Assembly (NCBI GenBank): GCA_964570525.1
Contig: CAZMYO010000065.1
Location: forward strand, 1-35,989
Direction of reading: 5' to 3'
Length of the DNA stretch: 35,989 bases
Source of the DNA: CAZMYO01 sp964570525
GTDB lineage: Bacteria; Patescibacteriota; Patescibacteriia; Magasanikbacterales; GWA2-37-8
A program made the translations under genes and the position numbers. Below, one piece after another: positions 22,520-30,130 of the stretch; within the stretch, counting starts at the first letter, position 1, and each line of letters begins with the position of its first letter. A model generated the notes under the pieces. It was not told the origin of the DNA and searched no databases. It saw nothing but the letters and a program-made list of their open reading frames with translations.

Positions 22520-23989
22520 ATGAAACGAGAAAGGCCGTGGATTATGAGGATATACGCGGGACAGAGTGATTGTGAAACAACCAACGCTCTCTTCCGCAAC
22601 AACCTTGCCAAAGGACAAACGGGATTAAGTGTCGCCTTTGATCTTCCGACGCAGATGGGGCGCGATTCCGATCACCCCTTGGCTCAAGGTGAAGTTGGCA
22701 GAACGGGTGTGCCAATATGCACGATTGAGGACATGGAACAACTATTTGCCGGCATCCCGCTGGATGCGGCCAATACCTCGATGACCATCAACGCAACCGC
22801 CGCGTGGCTATTGGCTCTGTATATTGCAGTGGCGGAACGCCAAGGAGTAAACCAAAGCCGGTTGCGCGGTACCACCCAGAATGACATCCTGAAAGAGTAT
22901 GAATCTCGTCATACTTACATTTTTCCTCCGGAACCATCGCTCGCAATCATGGCTGACGTTGTCGAATACGCGGTCAAGCACATTCCAAACTGGAACCCAA
23001 CGAATCTTTGTAGCTACCACCTTCAAGAGGCTGGCGCTACCCCAGTACAAGAAGTGGCGATTACTCTCGCCAATGCCTTCTTGCTGCTCGATCGCGTGAG
23101 GACGCGTCGGGATGTTTCAATGCCCGATGTTGTCGGACGCATATCATTCTTTGTAGACGCCGGCATTCGCTTCGTTGAGGAAATATGTAAACTGAAGGCG
23201 TTTGCTCGGCTTTGGGATCGTTACGCCCTGGAGCGCTATGGTGTGAACGATTTGACGCAACGGCGTTTTCGATTCGGAGTTCAAGTAAATTCGATCAACC
23301 TCCAGGCGCAACAACCAGAAAATAATGTACAGCGCATTTGCTTCGAACTCCTGGCAGCCACGCTCTCTAGTGAAGCGCGAGCGCGCTCGGTACAGTTGCC
23401 AGCTTGGAACGAAGCGGGGGGGCTGCCGAGACCGCAAGATCAACAATGGTCATTGCGTATTCAGCAAGTACTGGCCTACGAGTCTGATTTGTTAGAATAC
23501 GGAGACATTTTCGATGGTTCTACCGTTATCGAGAATAAAGTTCAAGCAATGATGATTGAGGTGGAGCAAGAGCTCGGAAGACTTCAGAATATCAATAGTG
23601 TCGAGCAGTTCATTGAAACTGTAGACCAAGCGATTTGGACAAGTTTCAGCGAACGCTGTCGGCGAATCAAAGAGGGGGAAGTTACGGTGGTTGGAGTAAA
23701 TAAATTTCAAGAGTCAGAATTTTCTCCGGTTCTTGCTAGCGCCTCTAAAGTTGCAGTGGTAAACCCCGGTGGGGAGCAGAAGCAGGTAGAACGGCTCCGC
23801 GCCTTTAGGGCTAAAAGAAACCTCGGCGCTGTCGCGTCCGCCATCCTCTCCCTTGAGGACGCGGTTAAAAGCGGCTCAAACATTATGGGGGCCTCCATTA
23901 AAGCAGCGCAGGCGGGCGTAACAACCGGCGAGTGGGCCGATACGCTCCGCAAGGTATTCGGAGAGTACCAAATTACTTCGCGCTTTTAG
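22520..23989 (+). CDS. MeaA/ethylmalonyl-CoA-mutase-like acyl-CoA mutase, catalytic part only
   Basis: 489 residues from the ATG at 22520 with AAGGAG 6 nt before it; a TTG 21 bp upstream is less likely. Hallmarks: RPWIMRIYAGQSD, GLSVAFDLPTQMGRDSDHP, MTINATAAWLLALYIA, SYHLQEAGATPVQE with the catalytic His, QQPENNVQRI and AYESDLLEYGDIFDG. The wording is closer to MeaA/Ecm than to classic methylmalonyl-CoA mutase. The chain ends FGEYQITSRF, where MeaA/Ecm continue into a cobalamin-binding domain (DxHxxG); that domain is absent, so it needs a separate B12 subunit or has another role. Strong Shine-Dalgarno and tRNA-adjacent position suggest acquisition. Confidence 0.88.
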   Translation: MKRERPWIMRIYAGQSDCETTNALFRNNLAKGQTGLSVAFDLPTQMGRDSDHPLAQGEVGRTGVPICTIEDMEQLFAGIPLDAANTSMTINATAAWLLALYIAVAERQGVNQSRLRGTTQNDILKEYESRHTYIFPPEPSLAIMADVVEYAVKHIPNWNPTNLCSYHLQEAGATPVQEVAITLANAFLLLDRVRTRRDVSMPDVVGRISFFVDAGIRFVEEICKLKAFARLWDRYALERYGVNDLTQRRFRFGVQVNSINLQAQQPENNVQRICFELLAATLSSEARARSVQLPAWNEAGGLPRPQDQQWSLRIQQVLAYESDLLEYGDIFDGSTVIENKVQAMMIEVEQELGRLQNINSVEQFIETVDQAIWTSFSERCRRIKEGEVTVVGVNKFQESEFSPVLASASKVAVVNPGGEQKQVERLRAFRAKRNLGAVASAILSLEDAVKSGSNIMGASIKAAQAGVTTGEWADTLRKVFGEYQITSRF

Positions 23990-24001
23990 CGATACCTTTA
24001 A

Positions 24002-24043
24002 AGGCCTTAACTTCAAAAACGAAGTTGGGGCCTATTCTTTTTG
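24002..24043 (+). terminator. terminator of the mutase gene
   Basis: AGGCCTTAACTTC-aaaaac-GAAGTTGGGGCCT followed by ATTCTTTTTG; 11 of 13 positions pair. Starts 12 bp after the stop. Confidence 0.85.
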
Positions 24044-24053
24044 TTACTGGCTT

Positions 24054-24132
24054 CCCGCTTAGCGGTACTAGCAGTAGCAATCCGCCTCCGGCGGATTTCC
24101 GATCATCTGCCTAGGCGGACAGGGTAAGCGGG
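24054..24132. repeat. nested palindromic repeat cluster
   Basis: Outer arms CCCGCTTA (24054-24061) and TAAGCGGG (24125-24132) enclose AATCCGCC-tcc-GGCGGATT (24079-24097) and TCTGCC-ta-GGCGGA (24106-24119). The inner units are the same TCCGCCnnnGGCGGA type that sits inside pyk and elp3. Non-coding. Confidence 0.7.
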
Positions 24133-24178
24133 CCACTAATAAACCGGCCTCTATTGTCTATGCGTCAGCGCCAAAATA

Positions 24179-24187
24179 TGGTATATT
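24179..24187 (+). promoter_or_regulatory. extended -10 of the permease gene, leaderless layout
   Basis: TGGTATATT (TG-n plus TATATT 24182-24187) ends 7 nt before the ATG at 24195, so transcription would begin at the start codon. Confidence 0.55.
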
Positions 24188-24194
24188 TTAGAGT

Positions 24195-25370
24195 ATGATT
24201 AACGATCATCCGATTGTTCTCCACCGGGGAATCTATAAAAAAACTGCCACGCTGTCCGAGGCAATTTTTATGATTACCGGCTTGACGATTGGCGCCGGTA
24301 TTCTTGGTATTCCGTATGTTGTGGCGCAGGCCGGTCTGGTCGTGGGATTGGCGCAGATCGCTGGTTTGGGAATTATTACTTTGTTTTTAAACATAATGAT
24401 TGGCGAAATCGCGGTCAAAGCCCAAGAGAATATGCAACTGCCGGGGCTCGCCCAGAAGTATTTGGGTAGTTCGGCCAAAGCGATTTTATCCATTATCTTA
24501 GCTTTTGGATCTCTGGGAGCGCTTTTGGCCTACGTCGTCGGTGAGGGCGCCGCTCTCGCCGCGCTTTTCGGCGGCGACGCGTTTTCCTGGAGCATAATTT
24601 TTTGGTCGCTGGCGAGTTATTTTGTCTGGCGCGGTCTTGGTACCGTTAAGATTTTCGAAAAGATTGTTAGCTTTGCCGTTATTCTCATCATTGTTTTTTT
24701 ATCGGTCTATTTATTGCCCGCTGTCCGCGCCGAGAATTTTTTTTATTTTAACCTCGGCAATATTTTTCTTCCCTTTGGCGTCATCTTGTTCGCGCTTAAC
24801 GGCGCTCCGGCAATCGCCGAGGCCCACGCGCTTCTGCCTGGCCAGCCGCGCGCTTTTCGCCGGGCCGTCGTTATTGGCACACTGATCCCTATCGTGGTGT
24901 ATCTCTTGTTTGCTGTTGCCGTCGTCGGGGTAAGCGGACAGCGTGTCAGCGAGGTGGCAACGGTTGGTTTGGGCGCGCAGTTTGGCGCCGGTATTTCTGT
25001 CTTGGCCAATGTATTCGCGATCCTGGCGATGGCTACTGGTTTTGTCGGTCTCGGCACCGCGCTTCGCGATACCCTCCGCTGGGATTATCGGCTATCCGGT
25101 TGGCTCGCCACTTTATTCGTTATTTCTTTTCCTCTGACTCTGTTTCTTCTTGGCATCAAGAGTTTTGTCGCTATTCTGGGAGTTGTCGGCGGTTTGTTTA
25201 TCGCCGTTGAATCAATATTCATGGTAATTATTTATTGGGTGGCAAGGCGCCGGGGCGATGCTACGGATGGTGGTTTTGCCGTTAGACACGCGTTACTTTT
25301 GGGAATTCCGGTGTTGATTATTTTTACAATTGTTGCCTTGCTAAGCATTGCTAAATTTTTTGTAAAGTGA
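24195..25370 (+). CDS. aromatic-amino-acid-type permease (APC superfamily)
   Basis: 391 residues, about 11 hydrophobic segments. The first, ATLSEAIFMITGLTIGAGIL, has the GxGIL-type substrate-binding break (TIGAGILGIPYV) of AAAP/Tyr-Trp permeases; NGAPAIAEAHALL in segment 6 also fits. Likely imports an amino acid by proton symport, useful for an organism with few biosynthetic genes. The substrate is inferred only from family likeness. No Shine-Dalgarno; the -10 box abuts the start. A terminator hairpin contains its stop codon. Confidence 0.85.
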   Translation: MINDHPIVLHRGIYKKTATLSEAIFMITGLTIGAGILGIPYVVAQAGLVVGLAQIAGLGIITLFLNIMIGEIAVKAQENMQLPGLAQKYLGSSAKAILSIILAFGSLGALLAYVVGEGAALAALFGGDAFSWSIIFWSLASYFVWRGLGTVKIFEKIVSFAVILIIVFLSVYLLPAVRAENFFYFNLGNIFLPFGVILFALNGAPAIAEAHALLPGQPRAFRRAVVIGTLIPIVVYLLFAVAVVGVSGQRVSEVATVGLGAQFGAGISVLANVFAILAMATGFVGLGTALRDTLRWDYRLSGWLATLFVISFPLTLFLLGIKSFVAILGVVGGLFIAVESIFMVIIYWVARRRGDATDGGFAVRHALLLGIPVLIIFTIVALLSIAKFFVK

Positions 25371-25398
25371 AATTGGCGGGCCACTTTCTATTTTTTTT
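25364..25398 (+). terminator. terminator of the permease gene
   Basis: AAAGTG (25364-25369) and CACTTT (25382-25387) with an inner GGC/GCC pair, then CTATTTTTTTTAG. Overlaps the stop codon. Confidence 0.75.
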
Positions 25399-25523
25399 AG
25401 TTTGGTATATACTACCAGTAGTTATTTCAAGAAAATGGTGTTCGTTGTTGGCTGGTTTCATCATCCAGGGTCGATAGGATGATTACTATTCAACAACTTC
25501 CCCCTATCTTCTTGGGTAAAACA

Positions 25524-25644
25524 TGTCATTGCGAGGAGTCGAGCGAGAGCGAGGCGACGCGGCAATCCCCTGGCTATAGGAATAAGCTAGCTAGAAAAAA
25601 CAGGGATTGCTTCGTCGTCGTGCGAACTCCTTCTCGCAATGACA
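25524..25644. repeat. GTCATTGCGAG inverted-repeat element, copy 2
   Basis: TGTCATTGCGAG (25524-25535) and CTCGCAATGACA (25633-25644) flank about 97 bp containing GCGGCAATCCC and GGGATTGCTTC, also complementary. It fills the gap before metK together with 25399-25523, where a TATACT (25408-25413) is a possible metK -10. No SAM-riboswitch core is seen there. Confidence 0.8.
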
Positions 25645-25665
25645 CTTATTCCCTAATTTTTTAAC

Positions 25666-26823
25666 ATGTCAGAAAATTTTCTTTTTACCTCCGAATCGGT
25701 TACCGAAGGGCACCCCGATAAAATTTGCGATCAGATTTCCGATGCCGTGCTCGATAGTCTGCTTGCTCAAGATCCGCGCTCACGAGTGGCGGTAGAATGT
25801 TTTACCACCACCGGACTCGTGATTGTTGGCGGCGAGGTTACCACGCGCGGGATTGTTGACGTGCAAAAAATCGCGCGCGCGGTGCTCCTTAATATCGGTT
25901 ATACCGACCCCGCTTACGGCATTGATGCCGAGCACGCGGGAATTCTATCCTCAATCCACGAGCAGTCGCCCGATATCGCCCAGGGTGTCAACCAAACAAG
26001 CGTTGAAGAGCAAGGTGCCGGCGACCAGGGCCTCATGTTCGGCTACGCCTGTGACGAAACGCCGGAGCTTATGCCCCTCCCGATAATGCTCGCGCATCGA
26101 TTGGCGGAGCGCCTCGCTCTAGTTCGCAAAGACGGCACCATCCCGTATCTGCGTCCGGATGGAAAATCGCAAGTGGCCGTGGAATATCGCGATCATCGGC
26201 CGGTGCGTCTGCATAACGTAATTATTTCCGCCCAGCATCATCCCGAAGTACCACTTGATCAGTTGAGGAAAGATATTGCCGAGCAGGTTATTGAGCCGGT
26301 GTGCGCCCGGTATCTGGATGAGCGGACCGAGCTCTATATCAATATGACCGGCCGTTTTGTCATCGGCGGCCCCCAGGGTGACACCGGCCTCACCGGCCGC
26401 AAGATTATTGTCGATACCTATGGCGGCATGGGACGGCATGGGGGCGGCCGTTTCTCGGGCAAAGACCCATCCAAGGTAGATCGCTCCGGGGCCTATATGG
26501 CACGTTACGTGGCTAAGAATATTGTCGCGGCCGGGCTCGCCAAGCGCTGTGAGGTGCAGGTGGCCTATGTCATCGGTCGGGCCGAGCCCACGAGTATCAA
26601 CATCAACACCTTTGATACCGGGCGAAGTAGCGACGACACTCTGGTAGAAATTGTAAAAAAGATATTTGATTTCCGCCCGGGCAAAATCATTGAACAACTC
26701 AATCTTCTCCGCCCCATCTATCGCCCCACCGCCGCCTACGGCCACTTCGGTCGCGCCGGTTTCCCTTGGGAGATAACTGATAAAGTGGAAGAGCTGGCTT
26801 CCAGGTTTTACGGGGTACTTTAA
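25666..26823 (+). CDS. metK: S-adenosylmethionine synthetase
   Basis: 385 residues. Motifs: SVTEGHPDKICDQISDAVLD, EQGAGDQGLMFGYA, GGPQGDTGLTGRKIIVDTYG and GGGRFSGKDPSKVDRSGAYM. It makes SAM from methionine and ATP, the cofactor needed by Elp3 and the Trm9-like methyltransferase in this window. C-terminus YGHFGRAGFPWE as in the family. No Shine-Dalgarno; upstream lies an inverted-repeat element. Confidence 0.98.
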   Translation: MSENFLFTSESVTEGHPDKICDQISDAVLDSLLAQDPRSRVAVECFTTTGLVIVGGEVTTRGIVDVQKIARAVLLNIGYTDPAYGIDAEHAGILSSIHEQSPDIAQGVNQTSVEEQGAGDQGLMFGYACDETPELMPLPIMLAHRLAERLALVRKDGTIPYLRPDGKSQVAVEYRDHRPVRLHNVIISAQHHPEVPLDQLRKDIAEQVIEPVCARYLDERTELYINMTGRFVIGGPQGDTGLTGRKIIVDTYGGMGRHGGGRFSGKDPSKVDRSGAYMARYVAKNIVAAGLAKRCEVQVAYVIGRAEPTSININTFDTGRSSDDTLVEIVKKIFDFRPGKIIEQLNLLRPIYRPTAAYGHFGRAGFPWEITDKVEELASRFYGVL

Positions 26824-26830
26824 TACCAAT

Positions 26831-26892
26831 TGTCATTCTGAGCAAAGCGACCGCGTGTCGCCTAAAGCTTCAGCGGTGGCGCAAGAATCTCT
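26831..26892. repeat. GTCATTCTGAG-type repeat (half element)
   Basis: TGTCATTCTGAGC at the left and GCAAGAATCT at the right, as in a widespread bacterial interspersed repeat; inner GTCGCC and AAAGCTTCAGCGG segments can fold. The closing inverted end is missing. Confidence 0.5.
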
Positions 26893-26897
26893 TCCGG

Positions 26898-26927
26898 TTG
26901 GTTAAAGAATAACCGGTATGCTATAGT
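26898..26927 (+). promoter_or_regulatory. promoter of the 60-residue ORF
   Basis: TTGGTT (26898-26903), 18-bp spacer, TATAGT (26922-26927), 23 bp before the ATG at 26951. Confidence 0.5.
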
Positions 26928-26950
26928 GAAATTGATTTTGAAGATATAAT

Positions 26951-27133
26951 ATGCAAGAAAACCGTGAACATCCCAAACGTCAGACGCCCTTTCTCATCAC
27001 TCTCCTTAAGGGACGGTTGACCCTGGCCGAGTATCTAGCCATATCTTCTGAGGAAAAAAAGAAACGAATCGCCAAGGCGGAAATTGGCCTCGCTTCACCA
27101 GTAGATCCGAAGTACATTCGTATTGCAGACTGA
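26951..27133 (+). CDS. small hypothetical protein
   Basis: 60 residues, basic N-terminus (MQENREHPKRQTPFLITLLKG) and a helical middle (LTLAEYLAISSEEKKKRIAKAEI). A plausible promoter and a clean start support it; no Shine-Dalgarno. Family not recognised. It stands alone between metK and the two-hairpin repeat. Confidence 0.5.
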   Translation: MQENREHPKRQTPFLITLLKGRLTLAEYLAISSEEKKKRIAKAEIGLASPVDPKYIRIAD

Positions 27134-27197
27134 CGTGCCCCAATGAGCTAGGTGGATGGATTTTTTATTAACCAAATAAACCACTGGTGAAGTGACT

Positions 27198-27313
27198 GAT
27201 ACTTTTTGTTGGCAAAAAGTATCGCAAAAACCACTGGGGGTACAGAACTCGTGCATTACCGTTACATTACTTCTCAGCATTGTGTCGGGGCACTCAAACA
27301 GCTGTACCCCCAG
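27198..27313. repeat. two-hairpin element, copy A
   Basis: Hairpin 1: GATACTTTTTG-ttgg-CAAAAAGTATC (27198-27223). Hairpin 2: CTGGGGGTACAG (27234-27245) with CTGTACCCCCAG (27302-27313). Copy B at 29239-29351 is in the same orientation and shows compensatory changes in the stem. Copies A and B flank the gene at 27404-29164. Confidence 0.85.
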
Positions 27314-27360
27314 ACCCCCAGGGAGGCGTTGGCAAATGCTCTGGGCGGAAGTCTCTTATA

Positions 27361-27400
27361 ATCTGCGTAATCCAAATTGTATCTGCGTAATCTGTGTTTT
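27361..27400. repeat. 20-bp tandem repeat (ATCTGCGTAATC)
   Basis: ATCTGCGTAATC at 27361-27372 and again at 27381-27392, a 20-bp period, just after the end of the leftward gene. Non-coding. Confidence 0.65.
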
Positions 27401-27403
27401 AAG

Positions 27404-29164
27404 TTATCTCGCCCCCACCTGCGCCCCGGCGGAAGATCCTCGATCATTGGCATTAAGAACATTATCGAGACTGTCATTTTTCAAAGAGAATTCTTTATTC
27501 ACCACCGCGTCAGTCGCCGAAAAGTTAATATTTTTAAGCAACGGCACCGTTTTACCGATCATCTCCGGCGTGGGGTTTATCGCCACTTCAAAATAGAGGC
27601 CCATGAGGCTGTGGGCCGGGAGTTCCCGATAACTCCACAGCACCTTCCGGTTCGCGGCCTCGTATTTAAGTTCCGGCCCCACGGTAACACTTTGTTTTCC
27701 GGTAAACTCAACGCCAGGCGGCAGGCTCGCTTCAAAAACCGGATCACGCGCCGGATTGGTGGTATTCACAACACGCACAAAAATCCAATACTTGGTAATT
27801 TCACCGAACACCGGCGGCAACGGTCCGCGGCCCAACTGGTCGCCTTCCGGAGTATAGTAACGCGCCTCGCTCTTCATTGAGAGCTCCGTTGCCAAGGGAA
27901 TCTTGGCCGAGTTCCCCGATTCGCTAAGCGTTTGGCTCGGCACTTCGGTCATTTCTCCCTCGAGCGTTGGCTTCACCGAGAAGTATGATTCTTCCTGCGC
28001 TAGTGAGAAAGATGGCAGGAGCAGTAACCGGACGGTAAAAGTATCAGAAATTTGTTCAGCCCCCGGGGTTAAAGCGGAGTGGTTGGCGGCGTCAGCGACC
28101 AAACTATTGCCGTCAATCTTAAGATTGTTTTCTTTGGCTGTGGCTTTGAGATCTACTACGCCGGGGGTGAAAGCAAGGCGCAGTTTAAGATTTTTAAGAC
28201 CAACTCCGCCATTCTTTTTCCATTGAATTTCTATCGGTAGTTTCTGCCCCGGTTCGGCAAAGGCGGGCGGGGCAAGGAAGCGAATTTGGGAAAAAATTTG
28301 TGGAGAAAAAATAGCCACGCTCTGTTTTTCGCTCAATTGTTGAAATAATTGCCCGTTAGCCGACACAGTCGCGCGCGCGGTGAAGGAGAATCGGTCGGTT
28401 TTGGGCGGTGGAGTAACAAAGCCGGTAATTGTTTTTGTTTCGTTTGGTTTCAAAACAATGTCGGTAAGATTTTTTTGGCTAGCGACAATTTTTCCGGGAC
28501 TAAACTGAATGATGATATTCTCCACGGAGCGATCTCCATTATTGGTGAGCGTATAGGTAAAAGGTAATGGATATTCGGGGAATGAGCTTGAGGTTACGAC
28601 AAGAGAATCTTTAAGGATACTCTCGGGAAGTATGGCAATAAAGGTAGCGAGTTTTTGCTCCTGCCTCCGAGTGGTATCCGGGCGGTAAGAAAAGCTAGCG
28701 ACGATTTTTTCCTCGTGATTAGGTTCGGCCCACCACCAACCGTTTATCTCCGCCCCCCCATCTTCCCCCGGCTTAACAGCGGGAAGTTTAAAGATAATGT
28801 TTTTATATAAAATATTTTCCGGTGTAATATTTTTGTCCGCAATAATAAATCCAGCCGGCAAGCGAAGGTTTAAACTGACATCCGAAAGAGTTGTTTTACT
28901 ACGGTTGGCGTAGTGAATGACCAGGCGCGCCTCATCGCCGCTTCGGACGCGGTCGTTTCCAAACGAAAGGGAAAGGTCTACCAAGTCAACAATTCCCGGT
29001 TTCCAGAAAAAGTAGAATATACCGGTAAAGAGGAGAACCAAAGCCAGAAACACCAGCAGTAGATCTAGTGTAAATAATTTTTTGGAATGACGATATATTC
29101 CGCGGTAACGGGAATGGTAATTTTTGTGGAAGAATTTGTAGATAGTTTTGAACATAGAAATCAT
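27404..29164 (-). CDS. large membrane-anchored extracellular beta-domain protein
   Basis: 586 residues. A basic cytoplasmic N-terminus and one membrane helix (about residues 30-54, LFTLDLLLVFLALVLLFTGIF) are followed by several Ig-like or DUF11/CARDB-like beta domains, each with the RSGDEARLVIHYANRSKTTLSD style (N-term), then PEYPLPFTYTLTNNGDRSVENI and YWIFVRVVNTTNPARDPVFEASLP. Function unknown; surface scaffold or envelope assembly is plausible. The ATG at 29164 lies 5 nt from a TATAAT -10; an in-frame ATG at 29155 is possible. It is flanked by direct copies of a two-hairpin repeat. Confidence 0.88.
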   Translation of the reverse strand: MISMFKTIYKFFHKNYHSRYRGIYRHSKKLFTLDLLLVFLALVLLFTGIFYFFWKPGIVDLVDLSLSFGNDRVRSGDEARLVIHYANRSKTTLSDVSLNLRLPAGFIIADKNITPENILYKNIIFKLPAVKPGEDGGAEINGWWWAEPNHEEKIVASFSYRPDTTRRQEQKLATFIAILPESILKDSLVVTSSSFPEYPLPFTYTLTNNGDRSVENIIIQFSPGKIVASQKNLTDIVLKPNETKTITGFVTPPPKTDRFSFTARATVSANGQLFQQLSEKQSVAIFSPQIFSQIRFLAPPAFAEPGQKLPIEIQWKKNGGVGLKNLKLRLAFTPGVVDLKATAKENNLKIDGNSLVADAANHSALTPGAEQISDTFTVRLLLLPSFSLAQEESYFSVKPTLEGEMTEVPSQTLSESGNSAKIPLATELSMKSEARYYTPEGDQLGRGPLPPVFGEITKYWIFVRVVNTTNPARDPVFEASLPPGVEFTGKQSVTVGPELKYEAANRKVLWSYRELPAHSLMGLYFEVAINPTPEMIGKTVPLLKNINFSATDAVVNKEFSLKNDSLDNVLNANDRGSSAGAQVGAR

Positions 29165-29169
29165 TAGAA

Positions 29170-29198
29170 ATTATATGATTTTTAAGGTCAAATGTCAA
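29170..29198 (-). promoter_or_regulatory. consensus promoter, leaderless layout
   Basis: On the minus strand TTGACA (29193-29198), 17-bp spacer, TATAAT (29170-29175), only 5 nt before the ATG at 29164. Full consensus with no room for a leader. Confidence 0.9.
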
Positions 29199-29238
29199 AC
29201 TAAAAAAGATTCATCTTCGTCTACCCGCGGATAGTGAT

Positions 29239-29351
29239 GATACTTTTTGCCACCAAAAAGTATCGCAAAAAGTGCTGGGGGCGCAGAACTCGCGTCTCAT
29301 CTGGCCACGTCACATCGTTGTGGCAGGGCGCTCAAACAGCTGCGCCCCCAG
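29239..29351. repeat. two-hairpin element, copy B
   Basis: Hairpin 1: GATACTTTTTG-ccac-CAAAAAGTATC (29239-29264). Hairpin 2: CTGGGGGCGCAG (29275-29286) with CTGCGCCCCCAG (29340-29351). Relative to copy A, TA/TA pairs become CG/CG at matching stem positions. Confidence 0.85.
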
Positions 29352-29383
29352 ACCCCAGGGCAGAGAGGGACAACATCCTAGAA

Positions 29384-29413
29384 CAAAAATCCCCCAGCAT
29401 GTTAGGCTGAGGG
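29384..29413 (-). terminator. terminator of the HTH gene
   Basis: On the minus strand CCCTCAGC-ctaacat-GCTGGGGG followed by ATTTTTG. Confidence 0.75.
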
Positions 29414-29442
29414 AGGTCATTCAAAGTAAAGTTTTTATTTTT

Positions 29443-29841
29443 TTAGAGTGATACCGGCGCTTCGGAGTTCGTCTCTTGAGGAGACGCTGGTTCATTTTTC
29501 GAAGATTTCTTTTCAAATAGTTTCGCGGTCTTTTCAGCCGGAGGAGTGGGAGACAGAGATTTTGGGTTGGGGGAGAATAGGGTGTTTTTAATTTTCCACT
29601 TATCCACAAACTGACCGATACCCTTTTTTAACAATTTATTTTTAACGGTGGTATGACGTTGCGACCACTTTACCAAACTTTCAAAATTGAGCTTATATCG
29701 CCCAGCTACTACCACATAGGTCACCTCTTGGGCGCGAATAGCCCGTCGAATAGTTTGGGTGTTTACTCCAAAAAGTCGGGCCGCCTCTGAAACAGAGACC
29801 CTGATTATTTCTTTAGAATCTAATTTATTAGGCAAATCCAT
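29443..29841 (-). CDS. excisionase/MerR-type HTH DNA-binding regulator
   Basis: 132 residues from the ATG at 29841; the frame is open to 30042, but that part is repeat DNA beyond the promoter. Residues ~13-58 form a winged helix-turn-helix: VSVSEAARLFGVNTQTIRRAI then a wing VVVAGRYKLN and ESLVKWSQRH. The C-terminal third is Pro/Ser/Lys-rich and likely disordered. A consensus promoter lies upstream, and a 26-bp palindrome covers its start site, so it is probably autoregulated. Two more copies of the palindrome lie further upstream, toward the sigma-factor gene. Confidence 0.85.
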   Translation of the reverse strand: MDLPNKLDSKEIIRVSVSEAARLFGVNTQTIRRAIRAQEVTYVVVAGRYKLNFESLVKWSQRHTTVKNKLLKKGIGQFVDKWKIKNTLFSPNPKSLSPTPPAEKTAKLFEKKSSKNEPASPQETNSEAPVSL

Positions 29842-29845
29842 AGCT

Positions 29846-29871
29846 ATTTGTCTAGAGTAATGTATACAAAT
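29846..29871. promoter_or_regulatory. operator O1 (palindrome) of the HTH gene
   Basis: Half-sites ATTTGTCTAGAGT and AATGTATACAAAT (10 of 13 symmetric). It overlaps the end of the -10 box and covers the start point and leader, a repressing position. Confidence 0.75.
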
Positions 29872-29898
29872 AATAGCAAAAAGAGAGTAGTTTGTCAA
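29870..29898 (-). promoter_or_regulatory. HTH gene promoter
   Basis: On the minus strand TTGACA (29893-29898), 17-bp spacer, TATTAT (29870-29875). Confidence 0.85.
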
Positions 29899-29906
29899 GG
29901 GCGGAG

Positions 29907-30053
29907 CAAATCCCCGCGCTTGGGCGGAGAAGGCCTTAAGGCCAGAAATGGGTGAGGTAGTTGAGCCAATTGGACACTCACCGATCTCACCCACTCCTAC
30001 CCCGCGCTCCGCCGGCATAGCCTTTGGCGACGCACGGCCCAAGCGGGGATTTG
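29907..30053. mobile_element. MITE-like element with inverted ends
   Basis: Ends CAAATCCCCGCGCTTGGGC (29907-29925) and GCCCAAGCGGGGATTTG (30037-30053) are inverted repeats with one 2-nt gap. An inner pair GGGTGAG/CTCACCC also folds. 147 bp, no coding capacity of its own. Its right end abuts operator O2. No transposase is present. Confidence 0.65.
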
Positions 30054-30074
30054 TCTACACTAGTGTATACAAAT
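30049..30074. promoter_or_regulatory. operator O2
   Basis: Half-sites ATTTGTCTACACT and AGTGTATACAAAT, 12 of 13 symmetric. Same sequence class as O1 and O3. Confidence 0.7.
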
Positions 30075-30130
30075 ATTTAAACAAAACAGCAGAATTAAGC
30101 CAATAAATTTATATTTTATCATTAATTTAA

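Noticed and set aside
25479..25664. Plus-strand ORF of 61 codons before metK
   Set aside because: Most of it is the GTCATTGCGAG repeat (25524-25644); the translation is low-complexity repeat sequence.
25399..25665. SAM riboswitch before metK
   Set aside because: No SAM-I, II or III core could be recognised; the gap is mostly an inverted-repeat element.
27192..27880. Plus-strand ORFs at 27192-27596 and 27377-27880
   Set aside because: Shadows of the two-hairpin repeat and of the minus-strand surface gene.
29842..30042. N-terminal extension of the HTH gene
   Set aside because: It lies upstream of a consensus promoter and inside a MITE-like repeat; the ATG at 29841 fits the HTH fold.
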